Source: an uncultured Campylobacter sp. (GTDB taxonomy: Bacteria > Campylobacterota > Campylobacteria > Campylobacterales > Campylobacteraceae). Taken from it: a stretch of 5,437 bases of DNA. A model generated the notes under the pieces. That model saw nothing but the letters and a program-made list of their open reading frames with translations, had not been told where the DNA came from and ran no database searches. Position 1 is the first letter of the stretch; each line of letters begins with the position of its first letter. The stretch spans positions 1 through 5,437 of the forward strand of contig CAJPSJ010000133.1 in assembly GCA_905373295.1 (NCBI GenBank). The letters run 5' to 3'. Of this stretch, positions 1 through 5,339 are shown in pieces. The position numbers and the translations under genes are program-made.

Positions 1-48
1 GCGCATAAAATTTCACAGCGCGAGGGCTTAAACGCCTATCAAATTTAA
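1..48 (+). CDS. Possible C-terminal tail of an upstream gene (partial)
   Basis: Frame 1 is open from the window edge to a TAA at 46-48 and would encode the 15-residue tail AHKISQREGLNAYQI. The other two forward frames stop within the first 30 bases, so this is the only forward frame that could carry a gene ending close to recG. The gap to the TTG start of recG would be 18 bp, which would fit co-transcription. The tail is too short to assign a family, and an open frame of 15 codons can occur by chance. Confidence 0.3.
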   Translation, partial: AHKISQREGLNAYQI

Positions 49-60
49 AGGTTTAAAGGA
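47..60 (+). promoter_or_regulatory. Tandem Shine-Dalgarno sequences before recG
   Basis: AAAGG occurs twice, at 47-51 and 55-59 (the second extends to AAAGGA, 55-60). The first lies 8 nt before an ATG at 60-62. The second lies 6 nt before the TTG at 67-69. The ATG frame reads only five codons before TGA (75-77), so the second site with TTG is the one that yields RecG in this sequence. The duplication makes the start unusual, because both alternative starts are well served. Confidence 0.5.
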
Positions 61-66
61 TGAAAA

Positions 67-2982
67 TTGTTTTTTGAAGCAAAAGACGTGGCGGCACTGC
101 AAAAGGCGGGCATCACGACGCTTTTGGATCTGGCGCTGCTTCTGCCCAAAAGCTTCGACGATCTAAGCGTGGGGGATGCGCCGTGCGCGGGCGAGAGCAC
201 GGCGGAGGTCGAGTGCCTCTTCCAGCACAGGCGCGGCTCGATGCTCATCGTCACGGCGCACTGCCTCAGCTGGGAGCGCGAGATCAAAATCGTGATCTTT
301 AATGCCAAAAGCTGGCACTTCGGTGCCTTTAAGCGCGGCAAAAAATTTTTCATCCACGGCAAATGCGACGAGAGCTTCGGCTCGTGGCAGTTCGTAAACC
401 CAAAAATCGTAAGCGAGCCGGGCAGGATCGCGCCCAAATACAAAGCCGCGCTGAGCGACGCGGCGGCGCAAAAGCTGATCAAAAAATATCTAAGTGCGTC
501 CGCGCTTCTAGGCTGCGGACTGCGCGCGGACGAGGCGGCGGTACTGCTTGCGCTACACGAGAGCTCGCCGCGCAGCGTGCGAATGCTAGCCGCGCTAAAT
601 AGGCAGCTCAAAGAGGGCGGCGCGGAAAATTTCGGCGAGCGCGACGACGTTTCAAACAGCGGCAGAATTCCAAGCGGCAGTGAAATTTTAAGAGACGAAA
701 TTTCAAGCAGCGATAAAATTTTAAATGACGATGGAATTTCAGATAATAGCAAAATTCCAAGCCCGCAAAGCTCCGCCGTCGCCGAAATTTTAAACGGCAG
801 ATCGCAAAACGGTGAAATTTTTGAAGGTAAAATTTCAAACTATCCGCAAGGCGGCGGAGCTCTTGCCTGCGAAGCAATGCGCGGCACGGCGAATGAAATT
901 TTAAGCGGAGAAATTCCAAAGGACGCGGAGACTTCACTTCTCCCGAGCCTCCGCGACGGCGGGATTACGAGCGATGAAATCTTAGACGGCGGTCAGCCTT
1001 GGGCGCGCTGTGCAGAGATTTATAACGATGAAAATTTTGACGTCCAAAGCGGCACTGATTTTCTTACCGCATACGGCGCTGAGGCGCACAAAGATGAAAT
1101 TTCAGACGATCTTAAAACCGACAATGGCGCGGCTGCAAGCGGCGATAAAATTTCAAACGACCTAATATCTGACGTGCAAGCAGCACGGCCAGCAGATGCT
1201 CAAGCTGCGACCGCACAACCCATGCTAGAGCATGTCGCGACCGAGCAGTCCATAGCCGAGCAACAAAATTTAAGCGCCCAAGACGTAGATGCGCAATCCG
1301 CAGCTGCCCAAACTCAAGACATAGGTGCGCAAGCCGCAACAATCCAAATTTCAAGCCGAGTAGTGAGCGCGCAAGCCGCGACTACCCAAACTTTGAGCGC
1401 ACAAGCTACGGGCGTGCAACCTGTATGCAATCAAACCAAAAATCTTCAGATGGTAGTAGCCGCGCGAATCGCAACCGCAGAGCCTATGATTGCTCAAATT
1501 GCAAGCGCCGCCGAGGCTGTTCAGGACGCGCTCGCCGTACCGATGAGCGCTTCACGCGATTGTGCCGTGCAACCTACGCATTATCAAACTGAAACTATCC
1601 AGACCGCAGCCGCCCAAGCTACAACCGCCATACCTACAATCGCTCAAATTGCAAGCGAGGCTGGAACTGTCCATGCCGCTAAGGCCGTCAGGAGCGCAGC
1701 CGTCGCAGAGATGAGCGGAGCTGAAATTTTACGCACGCTGAAATTTGTAGAAATTCTAAACTACCTGCAAAAGCTAAGCGCGAAAAAAACGAGCTTTCCT
1801 GCGCAAATTTACCCGCTGCACGACATCTCTGACTGGCTTGCCTCGCTTCCTTTTGAGCCTACGCGCGATCAATTAAGCGCGATAAAGGACATCGCTAGCG
1901 ATCTGCAAAGCCCTCTGGCGCGCCGCCGCGTCGTCATGGGCGACGTAGGCAGCGGCAAGACGCTCGTCATCCTCGCTAGCGCGGCGATGAACTACCCGCG
2001 CATCAGCTATCTGATGGCGCCTACAAGCATCTTGGCCGAGCAGATTTACGCCGAGGCGCGCCGCCTGCTGCCGCCGCAGATCAAAGTCCTACTCGTAAAA
2101 AGCGGCGATCGCGAGCCGAATTTCGCAGACGCGCACCTTATCATCGGCACTCACGCCCTGCTCTACCACGAGCTCGCGCCGTCAAATCTCATAATGGTCG
2201 ATGAGCAGCACCGCTTCGGCTCCAACCAGCGCGAAAAGATCGCGCGCCTCACCGAAAACGGCGAGTTTCGAGCGCATTTCATTCAGTTTAGCGCCACGCC
2301 GATACCGCGTACGCTAAGCATGATCCAGTCCGAGCTCGTGAGCTTTAGCTTTTTAAAACAGCTACCGTTTGAAAAGCAGATCAAAACCAAAATTTTGCAA
2401 AACGACGGATTTACGGGCTTTATGCAGGATCTGCGCCGTGAGCTCGCCGCGGGCAATCAAGCAATCATCGTATATCCGCTAGTGCAGCAAAGCGAAAGCT
2501 CGGTCTATCAAAGCCTTGAGGAGGCGGCGCCGTTTTGGAAGGCTCAATTTCCCGATGTGCTGATCACCCACGGCAGCGACAAAGACAAGGAGGAGATCCT
2601 GCGCCGCTTCCGAGACGAGGGGCGACTGCTGATAACAACGACGATCGTTGAAGTGGGCATCTCGCTGCCGCGGCTTAGCGTCATTTTAATCGTGGGCGCC
2701 GAGCGGATGGGGCTCGCGTCGCTTCATCAGCTGCGCGGACGCGTCGGACGCAAAGGCCAGGCAGGGCGCTGCTACCTCTACACCAAGCTCAAATCCCCGC
2801 CGCAGCGCCTGCGCGAGTTTGCAGCGACGCTGGATGGATTTAAGGTCGCAAATATCGATCTGAAAAACCGCCAAGGAGGCGATCTACTGGGCGGCTCGGT
2901 GCAGCACGGCGCGATGTTTGCGTGGTATGATTACGAAGAGGACGTAACGGCGGCGGCAAAACAGCGACTAAAGGACATATGA
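67..2982 (+). CDS. recG: ATP-dependent DNA helicase RecG with a large low-complexity insertion
   Basis: RecG is a superfamily 2 helicase that binds branched DNA, drives fork reversal and branch migration, and acts in recombination and replication-fork rescue in the cytoplasm. Residues 1-185 match the Campylobacter-type N-terminus (helical LLDLALLLPKSF at 19-30, then an OB-like wedge). The helicase core resumes near residue 552: PFEPTRDQ 595-602, Walker A GDVGSGKT 625-632, APTS 651-654, GTHAL 694-698, Walker B DEQH 712-715, SATPIPRT 742-749, TIVEVGI 859-865, QLRGRVGR 888-895, and the C-terminal DLKNRQGGDLLGG region from 931. All key residues are present. Residues about 186-551 are an Ala/Gln/Ser-rich repeat block absent from ordinary RecG; without it the length is about 606, the usual size in this genus. 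The TTG start is chosen because the ATG at 60 is out of frame. The helicase assignment is secure; whether the insertion is translated and tolerated is inference from the intact frame on both sides. Confidence 0.95.
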   Translation: MFFEAKDVAALQKAGITTLLDLALLLPKSFDDLSVGDAPCAGESTAEVECLFQHRRGSMLIVTAHCLSWEREIKIVIFNAKSWHFGAFKRGKKFFIHGKCDESFGSWQFVNPKIVSEPGRIAPKYKAALSDAAAQKLIKKYLSASALLGCGLRADEAAVLLALHESSPRSVRMLAALNRQLKEGGAENFGERDDVSNSGRIPSGSEILRDEISSSDKILNDDGISDNSKIPSPQSSAVAEILNGRSQNGEIFEGKISNYPQGGGALACEAMRGTANEILSGEIPKDAETSLLPSLRDGGITSDEILDGGQPWARCAEIYNDENFDVQSGTDFLTAYGAEAHKDEISDDLKTDNGAAASGDKISNDLISDVQAARPADAQAATAQPMLEHVATEQSIAEQQNLSAQDVDAQSAAAQTQDIGAQAATIQISSRVVSAQAATTQTLSAQATGVQPVCNQTKNLQMVVAARIATAEPMIAQIASAAEAVQDALAVPMSASRDCAVQPTHYQTETIQTAAAQATTAIPTIAQIASEAGTVHAAKAVRSAAVAEMSGAEILRTLKFVEILNYLQKLSAKKTSFPAQIYPLHDISDWLASLPFEPTRDQLSAIKDIASDLQSPLARRRVVMGDVGSGKTLVILASAAMNYPRISYLMAPTSILAEQIYAEARRLLPPQIKVLLVKSGDREPNFADAHLIIGTHALLYHELAPSNLIMVDEQHRFGSNQREKIARLTENGEFRAHFIQFSATPIPRTLSMIQSELVSFSFLKQLPFEKQIKTKILQNDGFTGFMQDLRRELAAGNQAIIVYPLVQQSESSVYQSLEEAAPFWKAQFPDVLITHGSDKDKEEILRRFRDEGRLLITTTIVEVGISLPRLSVILIVGAERMGLASLHQLRGRVGRKGQAGRCYLYTKLKSPPQRLREFAATLDGFKVANIDLKNRQGGDLLGGSVQHGAMFAWYDYEEDVTAAAKQRLKDI
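664..760 (+). repeat. 18-bp RAATTY tandem array inside recG
   Basis: Six units begin at 664, 682, 697, 715, 733 and 751, a spacing of 18, 15, 18, 18 and 18 bp. Each starts with a 10-bp core of the form (A/G)RAATTYYAR: AGAATTCCAA, GAAATTTTAA, GAAATTTCAA, AAAATTTTAA, GGAATTTCAG and AAAATTCCAA. All six cores contain RAATTY. The period is a multiple of three, so the array is translated as a 6-residue repeat from R200 onward, with I invariant and L, S or P after it. More widely spaced copies of the same core continue to about 1351. Confidence 0.8.
1327..1419 (+). repeat. AQAATxQ coding repeats
   Basis: Three related heptads in the RecG insertion start at residues 421 (AQAATIQ), 435 (AQAATTQ) and 445 (AQATGVQ). 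The 11-base string GCGCAAGCCGC is identical at 1327-1337 and 1369-1379. Offsets of 42 and 30 bp are multiples of three, so expansion kept the frame. Confidence 0.55.
1414..1704 (+). repeat. Diverged tandem duplication of about 150 bp in the recG insertion
   Basis: The segment 1414-1554 (residues 450-496, starting VQPVCNQT) resembles 1567-1704 (residues 501-546, starting VQPTHYQT). Both share the core IAQIAS, followed by a similar Ala/Val-rich tail. At DNA level GCTCAAATTGCAAGCG is identical at 1492-1507 and 1642-1657. The offset is 153 bp at the left end and 150 bp in the core, a one-codon difference. The copies have diverged much more elsewhere, so the duplication is not recent. Confidence 0.6.
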
Positions 2983-3063
2983 CGGGGTGCATGAAATTCT
3001 ACGAGATGCGATAGAATTTAAACGTAATTTTAGTCGCGGCAAAATTTTACGAAGCGAATGTGA

Positions 3064-3092
3064 TTATGAGGTAATGGGCGATCTGATATAAA
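3064..3092 (+). promoter_or_regulatory. Candidate promoter for the DUF7832-like gene
   Basis: An extended -10 element TGATATAAA lies at 3084-3092 (hexamer TATAAA 3087-3092). A weak -35 candidate TTATGA (3064-3069) lies 17 bp upstream, matching the consensus at only three positions. Transcription would start near 3099, giving a leader of about 110 nt that contains several AAATTT motifs. This is a sequence match only; AT-rich stretches make chance -10 matches common here. Confidence 0.35.
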
Positions 3093-3207
3093 ATTTGAAA
3101 TTTCACGGCGCAGATTGCATCGAATAAAATTTAGAGCTTTACCAAGCGTCGTTTGCTTTTAATTTCTAAAATTTATGCAACTTAAAGTCCAAAAAAAGGA
3201 GAGCAAA

Positions 3208-3690
3208 ATGGCTTACGTGACCTACGACAAGGCAAAATGGCACTGGGGTGCGAAAAATGCGCCGACCGACATCCCGCAGGAAAACGGCGCGACGCACATC
3301 GCGTTTTTCTTCCGCTGGTGCATGGAGCGCAAGCTCTATTCCAAGGACTTTGCGGCGGATTTCGCGGACGATATAGCGCGGATGGACGATAGCTTTGATT
3401 ATCGCGGGTATTTCTTTGGCGCCATGGACGGCGTGCTAAGCAGCGAGGAGCTAAACACCGCGGGCAAGGCCTTTGCGAAGGCCTACTACACTACGGACCG
3501 CACGAAATTTGCCAAAACGCACGGCTGGTATTTGCAAGATTACGACGATTTCGTCGCGCGCAAATTCGGCGATAAAAACTTCGACAACGCCTATTTTTAC
3601 ATAGAAAACTCGCCGCAAAATTACGCCGAGATCAAAGAGATCATCGATCGCCGCTACGAGGAATTCTTGGCTATGAAGGCGGCGAAGTAG
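3208..3690 (+). CDS. DUF7832-like hypothetical protein, 160 aa
   Basis: The ATG at 3208 is preferred over an in-frame ATG at 3175 because AAGGAG (3196-3201) sits 6 nt before it and the protein then begins MAYVTYDKAKWHWG. From memory, the opening Y-D-x-A-x-W-H, followed by P-x-D-I-P and then GATHIAFFFRWCME, matches proteins catalogued as DUF7832, which have no established function. Further conserved-looking parts are EELNTAGKAFAKAYY in the middle, the aromatic YLQDYDDF, and the C-terminal helix IIDRRYEEF. There is no signal peptide or membrane segment, so it is probably cytoplasmic. It appears to be a stand-alone gene with its own leader, 225 bp after recG. Some small orphan families of this sort serve as immunity proteins of toxin systems, but no toxin is present in the window, so that role is unsupported. 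The gene is secure; the family name needs a domain search. Confidence 0.85.
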   Translation: MAYVTYDKAKWHWGAKNAPTDIPQENGATHIAFFFRWCMERKLYSKDFAADFADDIARMDDSFDYRGYFFGAMDGVLSSEELNTAGKAFAKAYYTTDRTKFAKTHGWYLQDYDDFVARKFGDKNFDNAYFYIENSPQNYAEIKEIIDRRYEEFLAMKAAK

Positions 3691-3784
3691 GACTTGCCGT
3701 ATTAAATTTTAACCGATATCCGCACAAATTTAGCGCCGCCAGGAGGGGACGAAGCGAGCCGTCTTAGGTTTGTTTTACACAAAA

Positions 3785-3817
3785 AAGTGGCGAAACGATC
3801 TCGCCGTTTAAATTTTT
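3785..3817 (+). terminator. Probable intrinsic terminator after the DUF7832-like gene
   Basis: The perfect stem GGCGA (3789-3793) / TCGCC (3801-3805) with a 7-nt loop extends outward by two G-T wobbles and two A-T pairs to 9 bp (3785-3793 with 3801-3809). It is followed by TTTAAATTTTT (3807-3817). A run of six A precedes it, so it could also terminate transcription from the opposite strand. It lies about 95 bp after the stop codon. Confidence 0.45.
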
Positions 3818-3885
3818 AACCGAGATTTGCGGCAAAGTAATAACTGCCGCTCAAATTTTAAGGGCCCGCAGCGGGTTGCTCTTCC

Positions 3886-4063
3886 GCACAGCTTAGAATT
3901 TCGCGCGGCATTTAGATCTATCTCGCCGCTTGCGGGCGGGCGAGGTTTGAACCCCGAAAGTAATGAAATTTCGTAATCTGCTTAAAGCAAACAAGTCCAA
4001 ACCCATACGGTGCGCGGCTTAAAATTTCCGCACGGCGTTTAGATTTGTCCGTGTCGCTTGCGG
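3886..4063 (+). repeat. Two diverged direct repeats of about 50 bp
   Basis: Block 1 (3886-3935) and block 2 (4012-4063) run in the same direction and share the order GC-CTTA-AATTTC, then CGG, TTTAGAT and CGCTTGCGG, with a few small gaps. I estimate roughly three quarters identity by eye. Each block holds a local inverted repeat: CTCGCC/GGCGAG at 3922-3927/3939-3944 beside block 1, and CACGG/CCGTG at 4031-4035/4049-4053 inside block 2. They may be copies of a dispersed genomic repeat. Confidence 0.5.
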
Positions 4064-4163
4064 CGCGCAGTTTTACTCGCGCTTTCGTAATATCAAAGCA
4101 AGCGGGCGCAAGGTATCACGGAGCGCGCTTCACAAACAGATCCCGCTCCCGAAAGAATTTTAA

Positions 4164-4189
4164 GGCTCCGTTTTTACATAGACGGAGCC
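4164..4189. other. Perfect 8-bp inverted repeat (hairpin)
   Basis: GGCTCCGT (4164-4171) and ACGGAGCC (4182-4189) are exact reverse complements around a 10-nt loop. On the + strand no T-run follows. On the - strand the stem is followed by TTAAAATTCTTTC, a weak U-rich tail, so it might be a terminator for an unannotated minus-strand transcript. It could equally be a structural element of an RNA or the remnant of a mobile repeat. Confidence 0.5.
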
Positions 4190-4202
4190 GTACGGCACGA
4201 GC

Positions 4203-4283
4203 GGATTAAAATTTGCAAATGGCGCAAGAGGATTAGAATTCGCAAATGGTATAAGTGGATTAGAATTTGCGCGCGAGGCGAGT
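4203..4283 (+). repeat. 27-bp tandem repeat with RAATTY cores, three units
   Basis: Units occupy 4203-4229, 4230-4256 and 4257-4283, each starting GGATTA. The first two are close to each other; the third keeps its 5' half and the final AG-rich end. Their RAATTY sites are AAATTT (4209-4214), GAATTC (4236-4241) and GAATTT (4263-4268). A fourth, eroded copy may follow, with AAATTT at 4289-4294. The period is a multiple of three and translates in one frame as GLKFANGAR, GLEFANGIS, GLEFAREAS, but no start codon or ribosome binding site precedes it. Confidence 0.75.
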
Positions 4284-4421
4284 AAATTAAATTTTACAAG
4301 CCGTGCTCGCAGGCTGCGTATGTGCAAAAGAGTGCGAGCGGCAGGGCTTATTCATCTCTTAAGCCTAGCTCGCCAACGAGCCTGTATGTGCGAGCGAGAG
4401 CGGCGACCGCGCTGTAATTGG

Positions 4422-4460
4422 AATTTCAAGTCGCGCCGTATGCGAAATTTTAAGTCGCGC
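4422..4460 (+). repeat. 24-bp direct repeat
   Basis: AATTTCAAGTCGCGC (4422-4436) and AATTTTAAGTCGCGC (4446-4460) differ at one of 15 bases and are offset by 24 bp. Their RAATTY sites are GAATTT and AAATTT. A looser repeat, GTATGTGC at 4318-4325 and 4384-4391, lies upstream. Confidence 0.5.
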
Positions 4461-4526
4461 GGCGATAGCAGGCTTGCAAACGGCCCGCCTTTTGATTGCG
4501 CGAGCAGACGCTTCGGACGCGAGGTA

Positions 4527-4535
4527 TGCTATAAT
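4527..4535 (+). promoter_or_regulatory. Extended -10 promoter element for the acidic protein gene
   Basis: TGCTATAAT is a full match to an extended -10 (TG, one base, TATAAT 4530-4535). No good -35 is visible at 16-18 bp spacing, which is usual for extended -10 promoters in Campylobacter. The start site would be near 4542, giving a short leader of about 30 nt that includes the ribosome binding site AAGGAG at 4561-4566. A 14-bp perfect palindrome overlaps its end (4533-4546). Confidence 0.55.
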
Positions 4536-4571
4536 TTCGCGAAATTTTAAATTGACGCCAAAGGAGCAAAG

Positions 4572-5126
4572 ATGGACAAGAGGGTGCCTACTTATCTAGC
4601 AAATCACGTATTTAACGTGACCCGGGACGATTATCTAAATGTCCAAGTCAGATCCGGCGCGGGCGGCGAATACTTTGAAATTTATTATTTCGGCGAGCTT
4701 TTTCGCGACGAAGCTTTGCCGAACGATTACATCGCCGATCTCTACGACGACGAGGACGAGCTCGTGCCGTGCAAGCTCGTAGCCAAATGCGTGAAAACGG
4801 GCGAGGAAATTTTACTTTTTGACGGCGCTACGCACGGCTACAACGCGATGTTTTGCGACGAGCTTGACGCAGAAAAAGTAGCCCGCCGCGAACTAAGTGA
4901 AATTAACCTACCGCCGCGTAAAATCCATCTAAAATTCGGCTACAATATCGATTACGACGACGAAATGGACGAATACGAAACGGACGAGAGCGGCAAAGTC
5001 CTGCTGATAAACGGCGGGACCGCCTCGTGGGATGAGGTTAAGGCAAACGGCTTTGATTATATCGCCGTAAGCTGCGAGGACGAAGCGGGCAAGGTTACGG
5101 AGATACTTTCGCTTGAGCTTGCATAG
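4572..5126 (+). CDS. Highly acidic hypothetical protein, 184 aa
   Basis: I do not recognise this protein. The ATG at 4572 follows AAGGAG (4561-4566) by 5 nt, under a strong extended -10 promoter, so it looks like a genuinely expressed single gene. I count 41 Asp/Glu against 17 Lys/Arg, a strongly acidic protein. Acidic clusters include YDDEDE in the first half and DYDDEMDEYETDE in the second. There is no signal peptide, membrane segment or Cys/His metal site, so a soluble cytoplasmic location is likely. Alternating hydrophobic stretches (EYFEIYYFGELF, KIHLKFGYNI, KVLLINGG) suggest a mainly beta fold. Acidity and small size are seen in toxin-immunity proteins and DNA mimics, but nothing adjacent supports either role. 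It is followed by a candidate terminator and then hisS. Confidence 0.85.
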   Translation: MDKRVPTYLANHVFNVTRDDYLNVQVRSGAGGEYFEIYYFGELFRDEALPNDYIADLYDDEDELVPCKLVAKCVKTGEEILLFDGATHGYNAMFCDELDAEKVARRELSEINLPPRKIHLKFGYNIDYDDEMDEYETDESGKVLLINGGTASWDEVKANGFDYIAVSCEDEAGKVTEILSLELA

Positions 5127-5164
5127 GCGATTGAAATTTAGCGACCTTTGAGGTTTGCCTTTTT
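5125..5164 (+). terminator. Candidate terminator after the acidic protein gene
   Basis: AGGCGA (5125-5130) pairs with TTGCCT (5155-5160) through one G-T wobble, and an inner hairpin ACCT-TTG-AGGT (5144-5154) stacks beside it. A run of five T (5160-5164) follows directly. The asymmetric internal loop of 13 nt weakens the outer stem, and the first bases overlap the stop codon. Position and T-run favour a terminator, but pairing is modest. Confidence 0.35.
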
Positions 5165-5263
5165 ATCCGTACTTTGCCGAATTTAATTTATCACGAAGCG
5201 TATTTTAATTCTGCGGCGCGCGATGCAAATAAGCAGAATCGATACGAAGCGGCAGCAGCAGGG

Positions 5264-5292
5264 CTTAAAATTTAGGTAAATTTAACTATAAT
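5264..5292 (+). promoter_or_regulatory. Candidate hisS promoter
   Basis: A consensus -10 TATAAT is at 5287-5292. A weak -35 CTTAAA (5264-5269) lies 17 bp upstream. The start would be near 5299, giving a leader of about 40 nt that carries three AAATTT motifs and the ribosome binding site AAAGGA (5326-5331). Confidence 0.5.
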
Positions 5293-5339
5293 CGCCGCAA
5301 AAATTTGAAAATTTTAAAATTTCACAAAGGATTTCATAG

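Larger units (their letters stand above)
622..1716 (+). other. Low-complexity insertion between RecG wedge and helicase core
   Basis: This covers RecG residues about 186-551. The first part (residues 186-380) is polar and acidic, built around repeated [K/E/R/G]-I-[L/S/P] triplets encoded by RAATTY-containing DNA. The second part (residues 381-551) is rich in Ala, Gln and Thr, with AQAATxQ-like heptads at 421, 435 and 445 and a diverged tandem duplication of about 50 residues. No known domain is apparent and the block is probably disordered. By eye I count 17 RAATTY sites here, all within 627-1351, against 7 in the other 1.8 kb of the gene. The reading frame has survived throughout, which suggests selection for an open linker or recent expansion. 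Confidence 0.85.
3691..4571. other. Gene-free repeat-rich region of about 880 bp
   Basis: I see no convincing gene on either strand. The region holds a probable terminator (3785-3817), a pair of related blocks of about 50 bp (3886-4063), a perfect 8-bp inverted repeat (4164-4189), a 27-bp tandem repeat (4203-4283), a 24-bp repeat (4422-4460) and the promoter of the next gene (4527-4535). RAATTY motifs recur throughout. A forward frame is open over 4182-4550 but looks like translated repeat DNA, rich in Arg and Cys. The region could be a graveyard of decayed sequence, an accumulation site for short repeats, or a host for an unrecognised structured RNA. Confidence 0.6.

Noticed and set aside
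45..752. Long open frame of 235 codons on the - strand opposite recG
   Set aside because: It is antisense to the conserved RecG N-terminus and shows Ser/Leu-rich composition typical of a shadow frame.
3023..3051. Possible hairpin after recG between CGTAATTTT and AAAATTTTACG
   Set aside because: It needs a bulge, is AT-rich, and no T-run follows; the pairing arises from two common AAATTT-type motifs. I see no clear terminator for recG.
3175..3207. Upstream ATG giving an 11-residue longer DUF7832-like protein
   Set aside because: The AAGGAG sits just before the ATG at 3208, inside the extension, and the extension MQLKVQKKESK looks like translated leader.
3748..3778. Hairpin GACG/CGTC followed by a T-rich stretch
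   Set aside because: Only four Watson-Crick pairs with an 8-nt loop; the hairpin at 3785-3809 is a better terminator.
3936..3956. tRNA-like T-arm string GGTTTGAACCCC
   Set aside because: No matching acceptor stem, D-arm or anticodon arm could be found around it.
3886..4294. CRISPR array
   Set aside because: Repeats are few, diverged, and directly abutting or irregularly spaced, without constant repeats separated by unique spacers, and no cas gene is present.
4320..4550. Open frame of 76 codons on the + strand
   Set aside because: No ribosome binding site, Arg- and Cys-rich composition, made of translated 24-bp and looser repeats, and it runs through the promoter of the next gene. The frame is open from 4182 without a start, which fits chance in repeat DNA.
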